Assembly: GCA_900553025.1 (NCBI GenBank)
Contig: USBT01000059.1
Coordinates: 1 to 5,397 of the forward strand
Source: an uncultured Eubacteriales bacterium
GTDB taxonomy: Bacteria > Bacillota > Clostridia > Peptostreptococcales > Anaerovoracaceae
Length of the DNA stretch: 5,397 nucleotides
Reading direction: 5' to 3'
The notes under the pieces were generated by a model, which worked only from the letters and a program-made list of their open reading frames with translations, searched no databases and was not told the origin of the DNA. Both the position numbers and the translations under genes were made by a program. Positions 1-5,397 of the stretch are shown piece by piece; position 1 is the first letter of the stretch, and every line of letters begins with the position of its first letter.

Positions 1-1
1 A

Positions 2-94
2 AACAATTTTGAAGAACCGGCTTTTCTGACTATGGAAATGATTGAGGATTTTATACAAATTGCCGTAAATGAAATTTATAAGAGAATAAACTAA
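2..94 (+). CDS. 3' end of an unrecognised gene (partial)
   Basis: The last 30 codons of a gene that enters from the left edge, ending with TAA at 92-94. The visible C-terminus contains EEPAFLTMEMIEDFIQIAV and ends in IYKRIN. It is an acidic and hydrophobic stretch consistent with a terminal amphipathic helix of a soluble protein. I do not recognise the family, and 30 residues are too few for a call. The support for it being a real coding end is that the frame is open from the window edge and its stop lies directly against a strong intrinsic terminator (95-121). It is convergent with the large minus-strand gene, whose stop is about 30 bp away. Confidence 0.6.
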   Translation, partial: NNFEEPAFLTMEMIEDFIQIAVNEIYKRIN

Positions 95-121
95 AAAACC
101 GACGGATCTACCGTCGGTTTT
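95..121. terminator. bidirectional intrinsic terminator between convergent genes
   Basis: A perfect 7-bp GC-rich stem, CCGACGG (99-105) and CCGTCGG (111-117), closes a 5-nt loop. It is flanked by A residues (93-98) on the left and T residues (118-121) on the right, which extend the pairing. Read on the plus strand, the hairpin ends in a short T run just after the stop at 92-94. Read on the minus strand, it ends in six T residues after the stop at 126-128. It therefore fits as a shared terminator for both convergent genes. Confidence 0.88.
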
Positions 122-125
122 AATT

Positions 126-863
126 TTACATTATATTCCAGAATTCAAATAATCTTCCGAATGAAACCATATCACTCCTGATATCCATAGGAATTCCACC
201 CAGACTGTTTCCATAGTCAAGCACAAATTCATAAATCAGGGCAAAATTAATTATTACTGACGCAATTGCCGAAATCAAAAATATTTTATCAATAATCCGC
301 TTATTTGTTGAATTAATTTTACCGTAAAGCGAGAAAAGTACTGCAAATGCGCCGAATATCATCTGCCATGCAAAGTCAACAGCATACCTCGGAGTATAAC
401 CGTATTCCCAGATCATTGCCATCTGTATAAGAGGTACTAAAATACACCCTGAAACTATTATGACTGCCGCCAGACGTCTGTTAGGATTATTTGATCTTTT
501 ATAAGCTTTACCGCCGAATATATATCCCAAAACAGGTACGGCACGGAATATAATACCCGCTGAACTAAATCCTGCAAGGAAATAATATCCGTTGACCGAA
601 AGCGAATCATAATTGCTTGTCACGAACGGAAATACTGACGAAACCTTTGGTACTGTAAACAAATAATTTATTATTGCTATAAATACCAACGGCAAATGGA
701 ACTGTATATGCTGATAATCATAAATGGTAAGGGTATAAGAAATACCAAAATCAAGTATTGAACCAAATCTGAGATAATTATATATCATCTGTACAGAACC
801 TATCAGTACAAAAGGAATCAATGCTGAAAGCAGGAATGTTATGACAGGTTTTTTGTTTGCCTT
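126..863 (-). other. fused C-terminal module of an integral membrane protein (GT-C-like), N-terminus missing
   Basis: Residues about 1302-1543 are strongly hydrophobic and unlike the rest of the protein. Six likely membrane helices can be drawn at about 1305-1325, 1354-1370, 1390-1414, 1429-1450, 1460-1479 and 1491-1511. Basic loops follow helix 3 (KAYKRSNNPNRR) and helix 5 (KINSTNKR), which should be cytoplasmic. The phrases YNYLRFGS, DFGISYTLT and TPRYAVDFAW resemble the C-terminal halves of large bacterial multi-membrane glycosyltransferase-like proteins. That likeness is from memory and has not been tested. Such proteins carry their catalytic acidic residues in the N-terminal loops, which are absent here, so this piece should be enzymatically dead. 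It is best read as the 3' remnant of a separate gene that kept its own stop codon and terminator. Confidence 0.72.
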
Positions 864-3800
864 AAATGTAGGATTTGCCGTTGCTGTCTCACCCTGCTTT
901 ACTGCCATATTGCTGTATTCAGGCTGATATTTTTCGGCACTTGATTCTGCTGGTGTCGCAGTGCTTACAGTAGCTTTGGCTGTTGCATTATCTGTTGATC
1001 CGTCTTCATATGTTACTACTACTGGAATTTCTACATCACCTGCCGGCTGGTCTGCTGGTGCTGTATAGGTTACCTGTCCAGTCTTATCGTCTATACTTGC
1101 TCCCTGTGGCGCCTTTGCTCCAAGTTCATACTTAGCTACAGGAACAGTCGTCTTATCAACAGGCTGTCCTGCTTTGTCCTTAAAAGTAGGTTCAACTGTT
1201 GCTGTCTCACCTTGCTTTACAGTCATGTCGCTGTATTCAGGCTGGTACTTATCAGCGTTTGATTCTGCTGGTGCATCTGCCCAAACAGCATAAAGAGTTG
1301 TTCCCTCAGCAACCTTGCTCAAGTCCGCAACATCCGACGCTGTAGCATCAGCCTTTGTTGCCCAACCCTTGAAGACCTTGCCCTCTTTTGTTGGAGCTTT
1401 CGGCTCATTAACTCCGTCAGTAATATCGTCGGTTATTTGAGTTTTGTCGCCCTCAAACTTTCCGCCATTAGCATCAAAGGTTATAATCTTTTCTGCCGTG
1501 TAAACCGCATATACAACCTGATGCGATGTAACTGGCGTATTCTCGGTGAAAACATCCGTGTCCTTAGTCAAGGCATTAAATTTCTCAGATGTCGTTACGA
1601 AGTCATCTTCTGTATATCCGGTAGGCACTGAGCGAGTAGTTTTAGCTTTGAGCTTATCAAGCCCACTTTCAGTCACCCAGCCAAGGAAGGTCTTTCCTGC
1701 TGGTGCTGTAGGATTCTTTTCAAACTTATCGCCTGTGTTCACATTTGCAGTAGCACCGGCAAATCCGTTAGGAGTATATCCCTCTTCGCCGTAGTACTTA
1801 ACATTGTCAGGAACAACTTTTACGGACTTGTCTTTGCCGTTATCTAAGGTACCAAGAGTTGCATTGAAAAGCACTCTCGTCTTTACTCTTTGAGAAATCC
1901 AGTCTGAAGGTAGTGATGACCCGTCTGACGAATTGAAAATAAATCTCATATCCTTGAGCAGCTTGATTGGGGTTCCCTCGCCGGACTTAAGCTCGCTGAA
2001 GTCTTTTAAGCTGAGGTTATATTCAAATGCAGTATACTTCTTGCCGTCAACTGAAACTTCCTTCTCGGCAGACTTGACAAGATCACCATCATCATTATAT
2101 TCATTTCCCTCAGCAGTTGTCTTTCCAACGAGTGTAGTTCCTTTTTCCGTTATATACCTTGCCCTAATAATTCCTGAATCATACTTTGAATATCCTTCAA
2201 GGCTTGTAGTATCGGTCATGAACTTTTCTTCACTCTCAGGAAGAAGCTTGCTGTCCTCATATATTTCACCTCGACCGTCAGCATAATCATTAGTGAATAT
2301 GTCCTGATAAGGTACATACATCGACTTGCCGACAACTATAGAAGACAGGGTATCAGTATTATCTGCTATTGCCATTCTAGTATATTTCTCGCCCTTTTCC
2401 AGAGGCACATAGCTAATCTGAGATTCGTAAACCTTATCTCCTGCATATGCCTTGGCAATAACAGGTTGTCCCGGTTCAAGCTTAGTGGCGTCTATTACAT
2501 AGTTGCCTCCAGTTGCAAGTATAGCCGTATTTGGTATTCCTTTAATCAGTCCCCTTGGTGCATCATTTTTCCAAGCTACTCCTTTTGTAAATGTAACCGT
2601 CTTAGTCTCTGTACTTCCAGCAGGAGTATAGATAAACTCGCACTTGTCTGCCTTGTATGCCAGGTGAAGGTCAATATTTCTGTCTTTATTTACGCTAAGA
2701 GTAGCGCCACCCTCATTTATCTTGGTCGCATTGGCTATCCCCATAAAGAAAACTTTTTTGTCGTGATTTTCAGTATCTGGCATGAACAGTCTTACAGCAT
2801 CGCCCTTCTTTATCGTAGCACCCTCTCTGAGATGTATTTTGTAGAGACCGTCTCCGAGTTCTTCAATTTTGCCAATACCGTCCTTTGCGCCTACGCTTCT
2901 TGCTGCCATGTAGTTTCCTACCATCTTTCTAAGCAGTGAGTTCTCTGCACCAACCTGAAATGCAATAGTTCCGCCCTCAGGCTTAGCTCCGGTATCGATG
3001 ATAAAGCTCTCTCCCTCATGAATTTTCAACTCTTTGTCAAAGTTAATTTTAAATGTAGACCAGCCCTTAGGATTTGCATCTATCCAGCCGCTCATGGTTC
3101 CAAACCTGACCTGATTTGTCTCTGTTCCTGGCGTTTCGAAGGCTTCTCTCAGTTTTGTCTTATCCACATTATAGTCAATACATGTAAATCCACCCACACC
3201 CTCGTAAACCGAGCCGTCCAGCTTTTCTACTCTGACAACATTAACACCGTTGGCTTCAAAATTATTTTCAGCCAAAACAATATATGCTAATTTGCCGTCC
3301 GGTGTGTAATTAATCTGACTTTTCTTAATCCCATATTGCTTGTATGGGTAGCTAGCGTTTCCTTTGCGCTCTGTCCTATCTCTGTTCAAAAGGCTTGTGA
3401 ACGCGATATTTCCTTGTGAATCCTCCTTTAGGAACTGCACAAGCTCAGCGTCGAAGACTTGTACAAAACCGATAGGCTTGCCCTCATATGTATTTGCCTT
3501 TGCCTTGTTTTCGTGTGCTCTCTGATACTCAGTTCTTATAACACCTATATCGGATGAATCATCATATCTAGCTGGGTTAGCGATAAACTCAGACATGAAC
3601 GCCCTCTGTTCAACGAACAAATTGCCATTCGGTCTATTTCCCCTCATAAAGTAGCTATCGATATCTGACTTCATAGGAATTATAGTTGACTTTGTATATG
3701 TGGAATAGTCTACGGAAGTTCCCTTAGGTGCAAATGCGTATAATCTCTCAAAATTTTTATCAAGTAGACGCATCTGTATCATCAGATTCTTTTTTGGCAG

Positions 3801-4757
3801 ACTATCAAGAGTAACGCCGTCCTTCAAAACCAAATTGATAGGCACATTAGTCTTTCTGTTAGTTCTATTTGGAATTGCGTCCTTTATATCAAGTCTCTTG
3901 GCATTTGCCTGATTTGAATCCGTAAACTTAACCTTTACTTCCCCATTATCAGTAATGGTCGCATATGACTTATCCCAGTCAACTGCATTGAAAAGCTCCG
4001 GATCAAGCTTAAACAAAGCAGTCTTCCACACCGCAGATATAACTACCGAGTTCTCGTTGTATGTAAGCCTTAAATTAGTTCTGCCCTCAGCATCAACAAA
4101 CCAGCCCATGTAGTTGACATCCCAAATATTTATAGGGTCTGATGTCGTAACTCTTACGGGTCTTTGATTAGGAGTAATTCCGACCTCCTGATTGAATGGG
4201 AAATAAGAATCTGCCACATTCATATTCTTATCCCAGTTATTTTTGTCAACGATATTTGCCGGCAAATTGCCATTTGATGCAGGCGCCTGTGGACCGCGGA
4301 GCACATTCCTAGTGCCTATCGCTTTCCTTGCTTTAGCAAGAAGCTCCGACACCTCTCCACTTCCGATTGCCGCTTCTGTTCCGGCTTTACTCTGATTGCT
4401 TTCCTGCTCTCCAGCGCTTGACTGTGACTTATTTACCGCCTCCAAAACACTAACTTGCCGATTTGTCCCCGTAGCATTCTTGTCACTTTTGCTTGGTGTA
4501 GCTGCCTTAGTCTTCTCTTTTGTAGCTAAGCCATCTGCTTCAGCTTGCACCCTCTGCTCCGATACGGTCTTATTAACGGTCGTAGCGGCAAAAGACTGAG
4601 AAGGCACAACTCCCATTCCCGGTGTAAAAATTAAAGTTCCTATCAAACACGAAACCAATCCCACCGAAAGCTTTCTCATGCCATAGCGAGGCTGCCTCTC
4701 CGCATTCTTCGCTTTCTTAGCATCTATAGCCTTTTTCATCAATTCCAATTGATCCAT
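126..4757 (-). CDS. YSIRK-signal surface protein fused in frame to the C-terminal part of a polytopic membrane protein
   Basis: A single open frame of 1543 residues. The start at 4757 is chosen because GGGAGGA lies 7 nt upstream and because it places the export signal close to the N-terminus. The frame is open 27 codons further upstream, but that extension has no ribosome binding site and is not signal-like. Residues 25-36 (YGMRKLSVGLVS) match the YSIRK/G-S motif, followed by a hydrophobic core and likely cleavage near A57/A58. Residues 58 to about 160 are a low-complexity Ser/Lys/Ala/Glu linker. About 160-1000 is a long region I cannot assign to a domain. About 1000-1159 is InlB-B-like, and 1169-1299 is one full Rib/alpha-like repeat plus the start of another. 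About 1302-1543 are transmembrane segments of an unrelated protein. The YSIRK family is normally sortase-anchored and often adhesive, but no LPXTG motif is present. The adhesin role is inferred. The fusion may be a deletion, a recombination product or a misassembly. Confidence 0.85.
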   Translation of the reverse strand: MDQLELMKKAIDAKKAKNAERQPRYGMRKLSVGLVSCLIGTLIFTPGMGVVPSQSFAATTVNKTVSEQRVQAEADGLATKEKTKAATPSKSDKNATGTNRQVSVLEAVNKSQSSAGEQESNQSKAGTEAAIGSGEVSELLAKARKAIGTRNVLRGPQAPASNGNLPANIVDKNNWDKNMNVADSYFPFNQEVGITPNQRPVRVTTSDPINIWDVNYMGWFVDAEGRTNLRLTYNENSVVISAVWKTALFKLDPELFNAVDWDKSYATITDNGEVKVKFTDSNQANAKRLDIKDAIPNRTNRKTNVPINLVLKDGVTLDSLPKKNLMIQMRLLDKNFERLYAFAPKGTSVDYSTYTKSTIIPMKSDIDSYFMRGNRPNGNLFVEQRAFMSEFIANPARYDDSSDIGVIRTEYQRAHENKAKANTYEGKPIGFVQVFDAELVQFLKEDSQGNIAFTSLLNRDRTERKGNASYPYKQYGIKKSQINYTPDGKLAYIVLAENNFEANGVNVVRVEKLDGSVYEGVGGFTCIDYNVDKTKLREAFETPGTETNQVRFGTMSGWIDANPKGWSTFKINFDKELKIHEGESFIIDTGAKPEGGTIAFQVGAENSLLRKMVGNYMAARSVGAKDGIGKIEELGDGLYKIHLREGATIKKGDAVRLFMPDTENHDKKVFFMGIANATKINEGGATLSVNKDRNIDLHLAYKADKCEFIYTPAGSTETKTVTFTKGVAWKNDAPRGLIKGIPNTAILATGGNYVIDATKLEPGQPVIAKAYAGDKVYESQISYVPLEKGEKYTRMAIADNTDTLSSIVVGKSMYVPYQDIFTNDYADGRGEIYEDSKLLPESEEKFMTDTTSLEGYSKYDSGIIRARYITEKGTTLVGKTTAEGNEYNDDGDLVKSAEKEVSVDGKKYTAFEYNLSLKDFSELKSGEGTPIKLLKDMRFIFNSSDGSSLPSDWISQRVKTRVLFNATLGTLDNGKDKSVKVVPDNVKYYGEEGYTPNGFAGATANVNTGDKFEKNPTAPAGKTFLGWVTESGLDKLKAKTTRSVPTGYTEDDFVTTSEKFNALTKDTDVFTENTPVTSHQVVYAVYTAEKIITFDANGGKFEGDKTQITDDITDGVNEPKAPTKEGKVFKGWATKADATASDVADLSKVAEGTTLYAVWADAPAESNADKYQPEYSDMTVKQGETATVEPTFKDKAGQPVDKTTVPVAKYELGAKAPQGASIDDKTGQVTYTAPADQPAGDVEIPVVVTYEDGSTDNATAKATVSTATPAESSAEKYQPEYSNMAVKQGETATANPTFKANKKPVITFLLSALIPFVLIGSVQMIYNYLRFGSILDFGISYTLTIYDYQHIQFHLPLVFIAIINYLFTVPKVSSVFPFVTSNYDSLSVNGYYFLAGFSSAGIIFRAVPVLGYIFGGKAYKRSNNPNRRLAAVIIVSGCILVPLIQMAMIWEYGYTPRYAVDFAWQMIFGAFAVLFSLYGKINSTNKRIIDKIFLISAIASVIINFALIYEFVLDYGNSLGGIPMDIRSDMVSFGRLFEFWNIM
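861..1253 (-). repeat. Rib/alpha-like surface repeats: one complete copy and one truncated copy
   Basis: The two copies are 318 bp (106 codons) apart. Copy 1 begins at KYQPEYSD (Y1171) and runs through VKQGETATVEPTFKD, YELGAKAPQGASIDD, TGQVTYTAPADQPAGDV and PVVVTYEDGSTD, which are the landmarks of the Rib/alpha-like family. Copy 2 begins at KYQPEYSN (Y1277) and matches copy 1 through VKQGETAT and PTFK, then ends at K1299. The two are also clearly alike in nucleotide sequence up to about position 863, beyond which similarity stops. These domains usually form a rigid stalk just before the cell-wall anchor, so more copies and an LPXTG region would normally follow. Confidence 0.85.
1281..1760 (-). 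repeat. InlB-B-type (Listeria-Bacteroides) repeat region, two units
   Basis: This encodes about residues 1000-1159. The distal unit (about 1092-1159) is canonical: ITFDANGGKFEGD, then PTKEGKVFKGWATK, ending in TLYAVWAD. The proximal unit (about 1000-1086) is degenerate and carries a long insertion, but it keeps PTAPAGKTFLGWVTE (W1027) and ends in VVYAVY. This beta-grasp repeat is common in secreted and wall-anchored proteins of Bacillota and usually sits between the functional head and the stalk. That is its position here, directly before the Rib repeats. Confidence 0.82.
4587..4757 (-). other. YSIRK/G-S type signal peptide coding segment
   Basis: Residues 1-57. A charged N-region (KKAIDAKKAKNAERQPR) precedes YGMRKLSVGLVS. 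The diagnostic residues Y25, R28, K29, G33 and S36 are in the expected spacing. The hydrophobic core CLIGTLIF follows, then FTPG and a small-residue cleavage site around SFA/ATT. In streptococci and staphylococci this signal class directs secretion at the division septum. Confidence 0.88.
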
Positions 4758-4764
4758 TGCAAAA

Positions 4765-4771
4765 TCCTCCC
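4765..4771 (-). promoter_or_regulatory. ribosome binding site of the surface-protein gene
   Basis: On the minus strand, GGGAGGA lies 7 nt before the ATG at 4755-4757. It is a near-perfect Shine-Dalgarno sequence at ideal spacing. It decides the start codon against the upstream in-frame ATG at 4836-4838. Confidence 0.9.
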
Positions 4772-4811
4772 ATAGATTACTTGCTATTTTTTGTAAATGT
4801 AATACGAATAT

Positions 4812-4838
4812 ATTGTACACAATTATACAAAAATCCAA
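4812..4838 (-). promoter_or_regulatory. candidate promoter with overlapping inverted repeat for the surface-protein gene
   Basis: On the minus strand, TTGGAT (4838-4833) stands 15 nt before TACAAT (4817-4812), which would give a leader of about 50 nt. A perfect TATAAT also sits at 4827-4822 but has no good -35 partner. A third option is TTGCAA (4887-4882) with TATAAT (4861-4856), but the 20-nt spacing is long. The stretch 4813-4830 is an imperfect dyad with arms TTGTA and TACAA around 8 nt, overlapping the -10 candidates, so a repressor site is conceivable. The AT-rich background makes chance matches likely. Confidence 0.3.
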
Positions 4839-4885
4839 ACCTGTTATTTTTTTAAATTATATCACTTTTTATCCAAAAATATTGC

Positions 4886-4912
4886 AAATTCAAGAAAATT
4901 CATAAAAATTCA
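4886..4912. repeat. three AAATTCA direct repeats at exact 10-bp spacing
   Basis: AAATTCA occurs at 4886-4892, 4896-4902 and 4906-4912 (TGAATTT when read toward the surface-protein gene). Each start is 10 bp from the next, so all copies face one side of the helix. A weaker match (ATATTCT) follows at 4915-4921. The position, about 130-155 bp upstream of the start codon, suits an activator site or a phased A-tract bend. This function is inferred. Confidence 0.55.
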
Positions 4913-4924
4913 TGATATTCTCTA

Positions 4925-4934
4925 CCCCCCCCCC
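4925..4934. repeat. C10 homopolymer (G10 on the gene strand)
   Basis: A run of ten C residues in otherwise AT-rich intergenic DNA, about 170 bp upstream of the surface-protein start codon. Homopolymeric tracts of this length are prone to slipped-strand length change, and in other bacteria such tracts near surface-protein genes tune expression. Here the tract lies upstream of the candidate promoters, so any effect would be on regulator spacing rather than on reading frame. Confidence 0.8.
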
Positions 4935-4943
4935 AGTATATTT

Positions 4944-4961
4944 AACAACAAAATAGTTGTT
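4944..4961. repeat. short perfect inverted repeat
   Basis: AACAAC (4944-4949) and GTTGTT (4956-4961) form a 6-bp dyad around a 6-nt AT-only centre. The stem is weak and has no T run, so it is more plausible as a protein-binding dyad than as a terminator. Its right arm overlaps the first copy of the 14-bp direct repeat that starts at 4956. Confidence 0.4.
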
Positions 4962-4969
4962 TTATGCGG
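4956..4969 (+). repeat. 14-bp direct repeat, copy A
   Basis: GTTGTTTTATGCGG occurs here and, without mismatch, at 5029-5042, 73 bp away. In both copies the sequence before and after differs, so this is a short exact duplication and not part of a longer tandem repeat. Its role is unknown. Confidence 0.7.
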
Positions 4970-5009
4970 ACGCATCGACTTGCCATGAATTGTGCCATTT
5001 GCTGGTGAG

Positions 5010-5038
5010 TTGACAGTTTGCAGGCGAGGTTGTTTTAT
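5010..5038 (+). promoter_or_regulatory. candidate plus-strand promoter facing the repeat array
   Basis: A perfect TTGACA (5010-5015) is followed after 17 nt by TTTTAT (5033-5038), which agrees with the -10 consensus at four of six positions. Transcription would begin just before the 39-bp repeat array at 5074 and run through it. It is divergent from the surface-protein gene. No gene with a convincing start follows within the window. Confidence 0.25.
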
Positions 5039-5042
5039 GCGG
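5029..5042 (+). repeat. 14-bp direct repeat, copy B
   Basis: Exact second copy of GTTGTTTTATGCGG (first at 4956-4969). It overlaps the -10 element of the candidate plus-strand promoter and ends 31 bp before the 39-bp repeat array. Confidence 0.7.
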
Positions 5043-5073
5043 CTAAGCGGACAAAAAGAGTTTGTAATTAGGT

Positions 5074-5333
5074 TTACAGGTCCTTTTGCCAAAGTCGAAA
5101 ATCTTACCGTAATTTCAACTAGTTTTCTGAAGAAATTTACGGGTCAAATCGCCAAAATCGAAAATTCTACCGTAATTTTTGAGAGGTGTTTACGGGTCAT
5201 TTTACAGAAAATGGGAATTATACCGTAATTGTGACAAGAGATTTACGGACCATATTACAAAAAATGGAAATTATACCGTAATATACGCAAAAAATTACGG
5301 GCCAAAACGCAAATAATGGAAATCTTACCGTAA
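5074..5333. repeat. array of five 39-bp repeats with TTACGG/CCGTAA ends
   Basis: The units are 5074-5112, 5137-5175, 5190-5228, 5243-5281 and 5295-5333. Each is exactly 39 bp, beginning with TTACGG (TTACAG in the first) and ending with CCGTAA, its inverse complement, so the two arms are 33 bp apart in every unit. The inner 27 bp are A-rich and diverged. Units 1-2 share GCCAAA and TCGAAAAT, units 3-5 share AATGG(A/G)AAT, and the inner right end is always (C/A)T(T)A-like before CCGTAA. The gaps between units are 24, 14, 14 and 13 bp and are not conserved, giving periods of 63, 53, 53 and 52 bp. The lengths are not multiples of three overall, so coding is unlikely. It could be a protein-binding array, a family of short palindromic intergenic elements, or structured RNA. 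Confidence 0.82.
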
Positions 5334-5397
5334 CGACAGTCTTAAACTACTACCTATGTCAAGGACACTCAAGTGAATTTTTACGTGGTCCATAATA
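5334..5397. other. right edge: unassigned sequence
   Basis: After the last repeat unit, no start codon with a ribosome binding site or other gene signal can be supported. Two minus-strand frames are open to the edge for only 12-22 codons, so an incoming gene end cannot be confirmed or excluded. Near the edge, GGACAC (5363-5368) and GTGGTCC (5385-5391) form an imperfect inverted repeat with one bulge. TTTACG at 5380-5385 resembles the left end of a repeat unit, but it is out of register with the array. Confidence 0.3.

Noticed and set aside
1437..3290. Several plus-strand frames of 64-157 codons within the surface-protein gene
   Set aside because: They lie opposite a long, well-supported coding frame with recognisable domains. 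Their translations are low-complexity or Cys/Ser-rich and have no family resemblance.
4396..4599. Plus-strand 67-codon frame rich in Leu, Val and Cys opposite the signal-peptide and linker region
   Set aside because: It is the antisense reading of a Ser/Lys/Ala-rich linker. The hydrophobic look comes from complementing those codons, and no ribosome binding site is seen.
4641..4656. Lipoprotein lipobox around LVSC in the signal peptide
   Set aside because: C37 lies at the beginning of the hydrophobic core rather than after it, and the segment matches the YSIRK/G-S signal with a later cleavage site.
4758..4838. Use of the upstream ATG (4836-4838) as the start of the surface protein
   Set aside because: It would add 27 residues that overlap the candidate promoter. 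It lacks a ribosome binding site and would bury the YSIRK signal. The ATG at 4755-4757 has GGGAGGA at ideal spacing.
4992..5228. Plus-strand 78-codon frame starting with GTG, or 63 codons from ATG at 5037 with GCGAGG upstream
   Set aside because: It runs through the repeat array and only the first two units are in the same frame, because later 53-bp steps shift it. The peptide has no recognisable family. The frame is better explained by the repeats.
5074..5333. CRISPR array
   Set aside because: The repeated units differ from each other at many inner positions and the intervening sequences are only 13-24 bp, too short for CRISPR spacers. No cas gene is visible.
5359..5397. End of a minus-strand gene entering from the right edge
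   Set aside because: A frame of 12 codons ending at TGA (5359-5361) and another of about 22 codons are open to the edge, but neither shows a recognisable motif nor is followed by a terminator. This is too short to support.

Overview
The window looks like chromosomal DNA of a low-GC Gram-positive bacterium (Bacillota). The main reason is the 1543-residue minus-strand protein. It opens with a YSIRK/G-S type export signal and carries InlB-B-type (Listeria-Bacteroides) and Rib/alpha-like repeats, a combination known from cell-wall surface proteins of Bacillota. Anaerobic cocci and related Clostridia/Tissierellia are plausible hosts, but the sequence alone does not fix a genus.

Layout. Bases 2-94 (+) are the last 30 codons of an unrecognised gene. 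A strong hairpin at 95-121 is a bidirectional terminator between that gene and the convergent large gene. Bases 126-4757 (-) are one uninterrupted reading frame made of two unlike parts. Residues 1 to about 1299 are a secreted surface protein: YSIRK signal, low-complexity linker, long unrecognised adhesin-like region, InlB-B-like repeats, one full Rib repeat and the beginning of a second. Residues about 1302-1543 are the C-terminal portion of a polytopic membrane protein, probably of the GT-C/oligosaccharide-transferase-like type. The second Rib repeat stops abruptly at the join, and no LPXTG sorting signal follows. The frame is therefore a gene fusion, a deletion product or an assembly artefact. 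A good ribosome binding site (4765-4771) fixes the start at 4757.

Bases 4758-5397 hold no convincing gene, but they are rich in structure. Going outward from the surface-protein start there are a weak promoter with an overlapping inverted repeat, three AAATTCA heptamers spaced exactly 10 bp apart, a C10 homopolymer, a small inverted repeat, a 14-bp direct repeat pair, and a candidate plus-strand promoter (TTGACA at 5010). Beyond these lies an array of five diverged 39-bp units (5074-5333). Each unit is bounded by TTACGG and CCGTAA at a constant internal distance, and the last three intervals are 52-53 bp. The array does not fit CRISPR and codes for nothing convincing; its identity is open.

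The two observations most worth following are the in-frame surface-protein/membrane-protein chimera and the 39-bp dyad-bounded repeat array.
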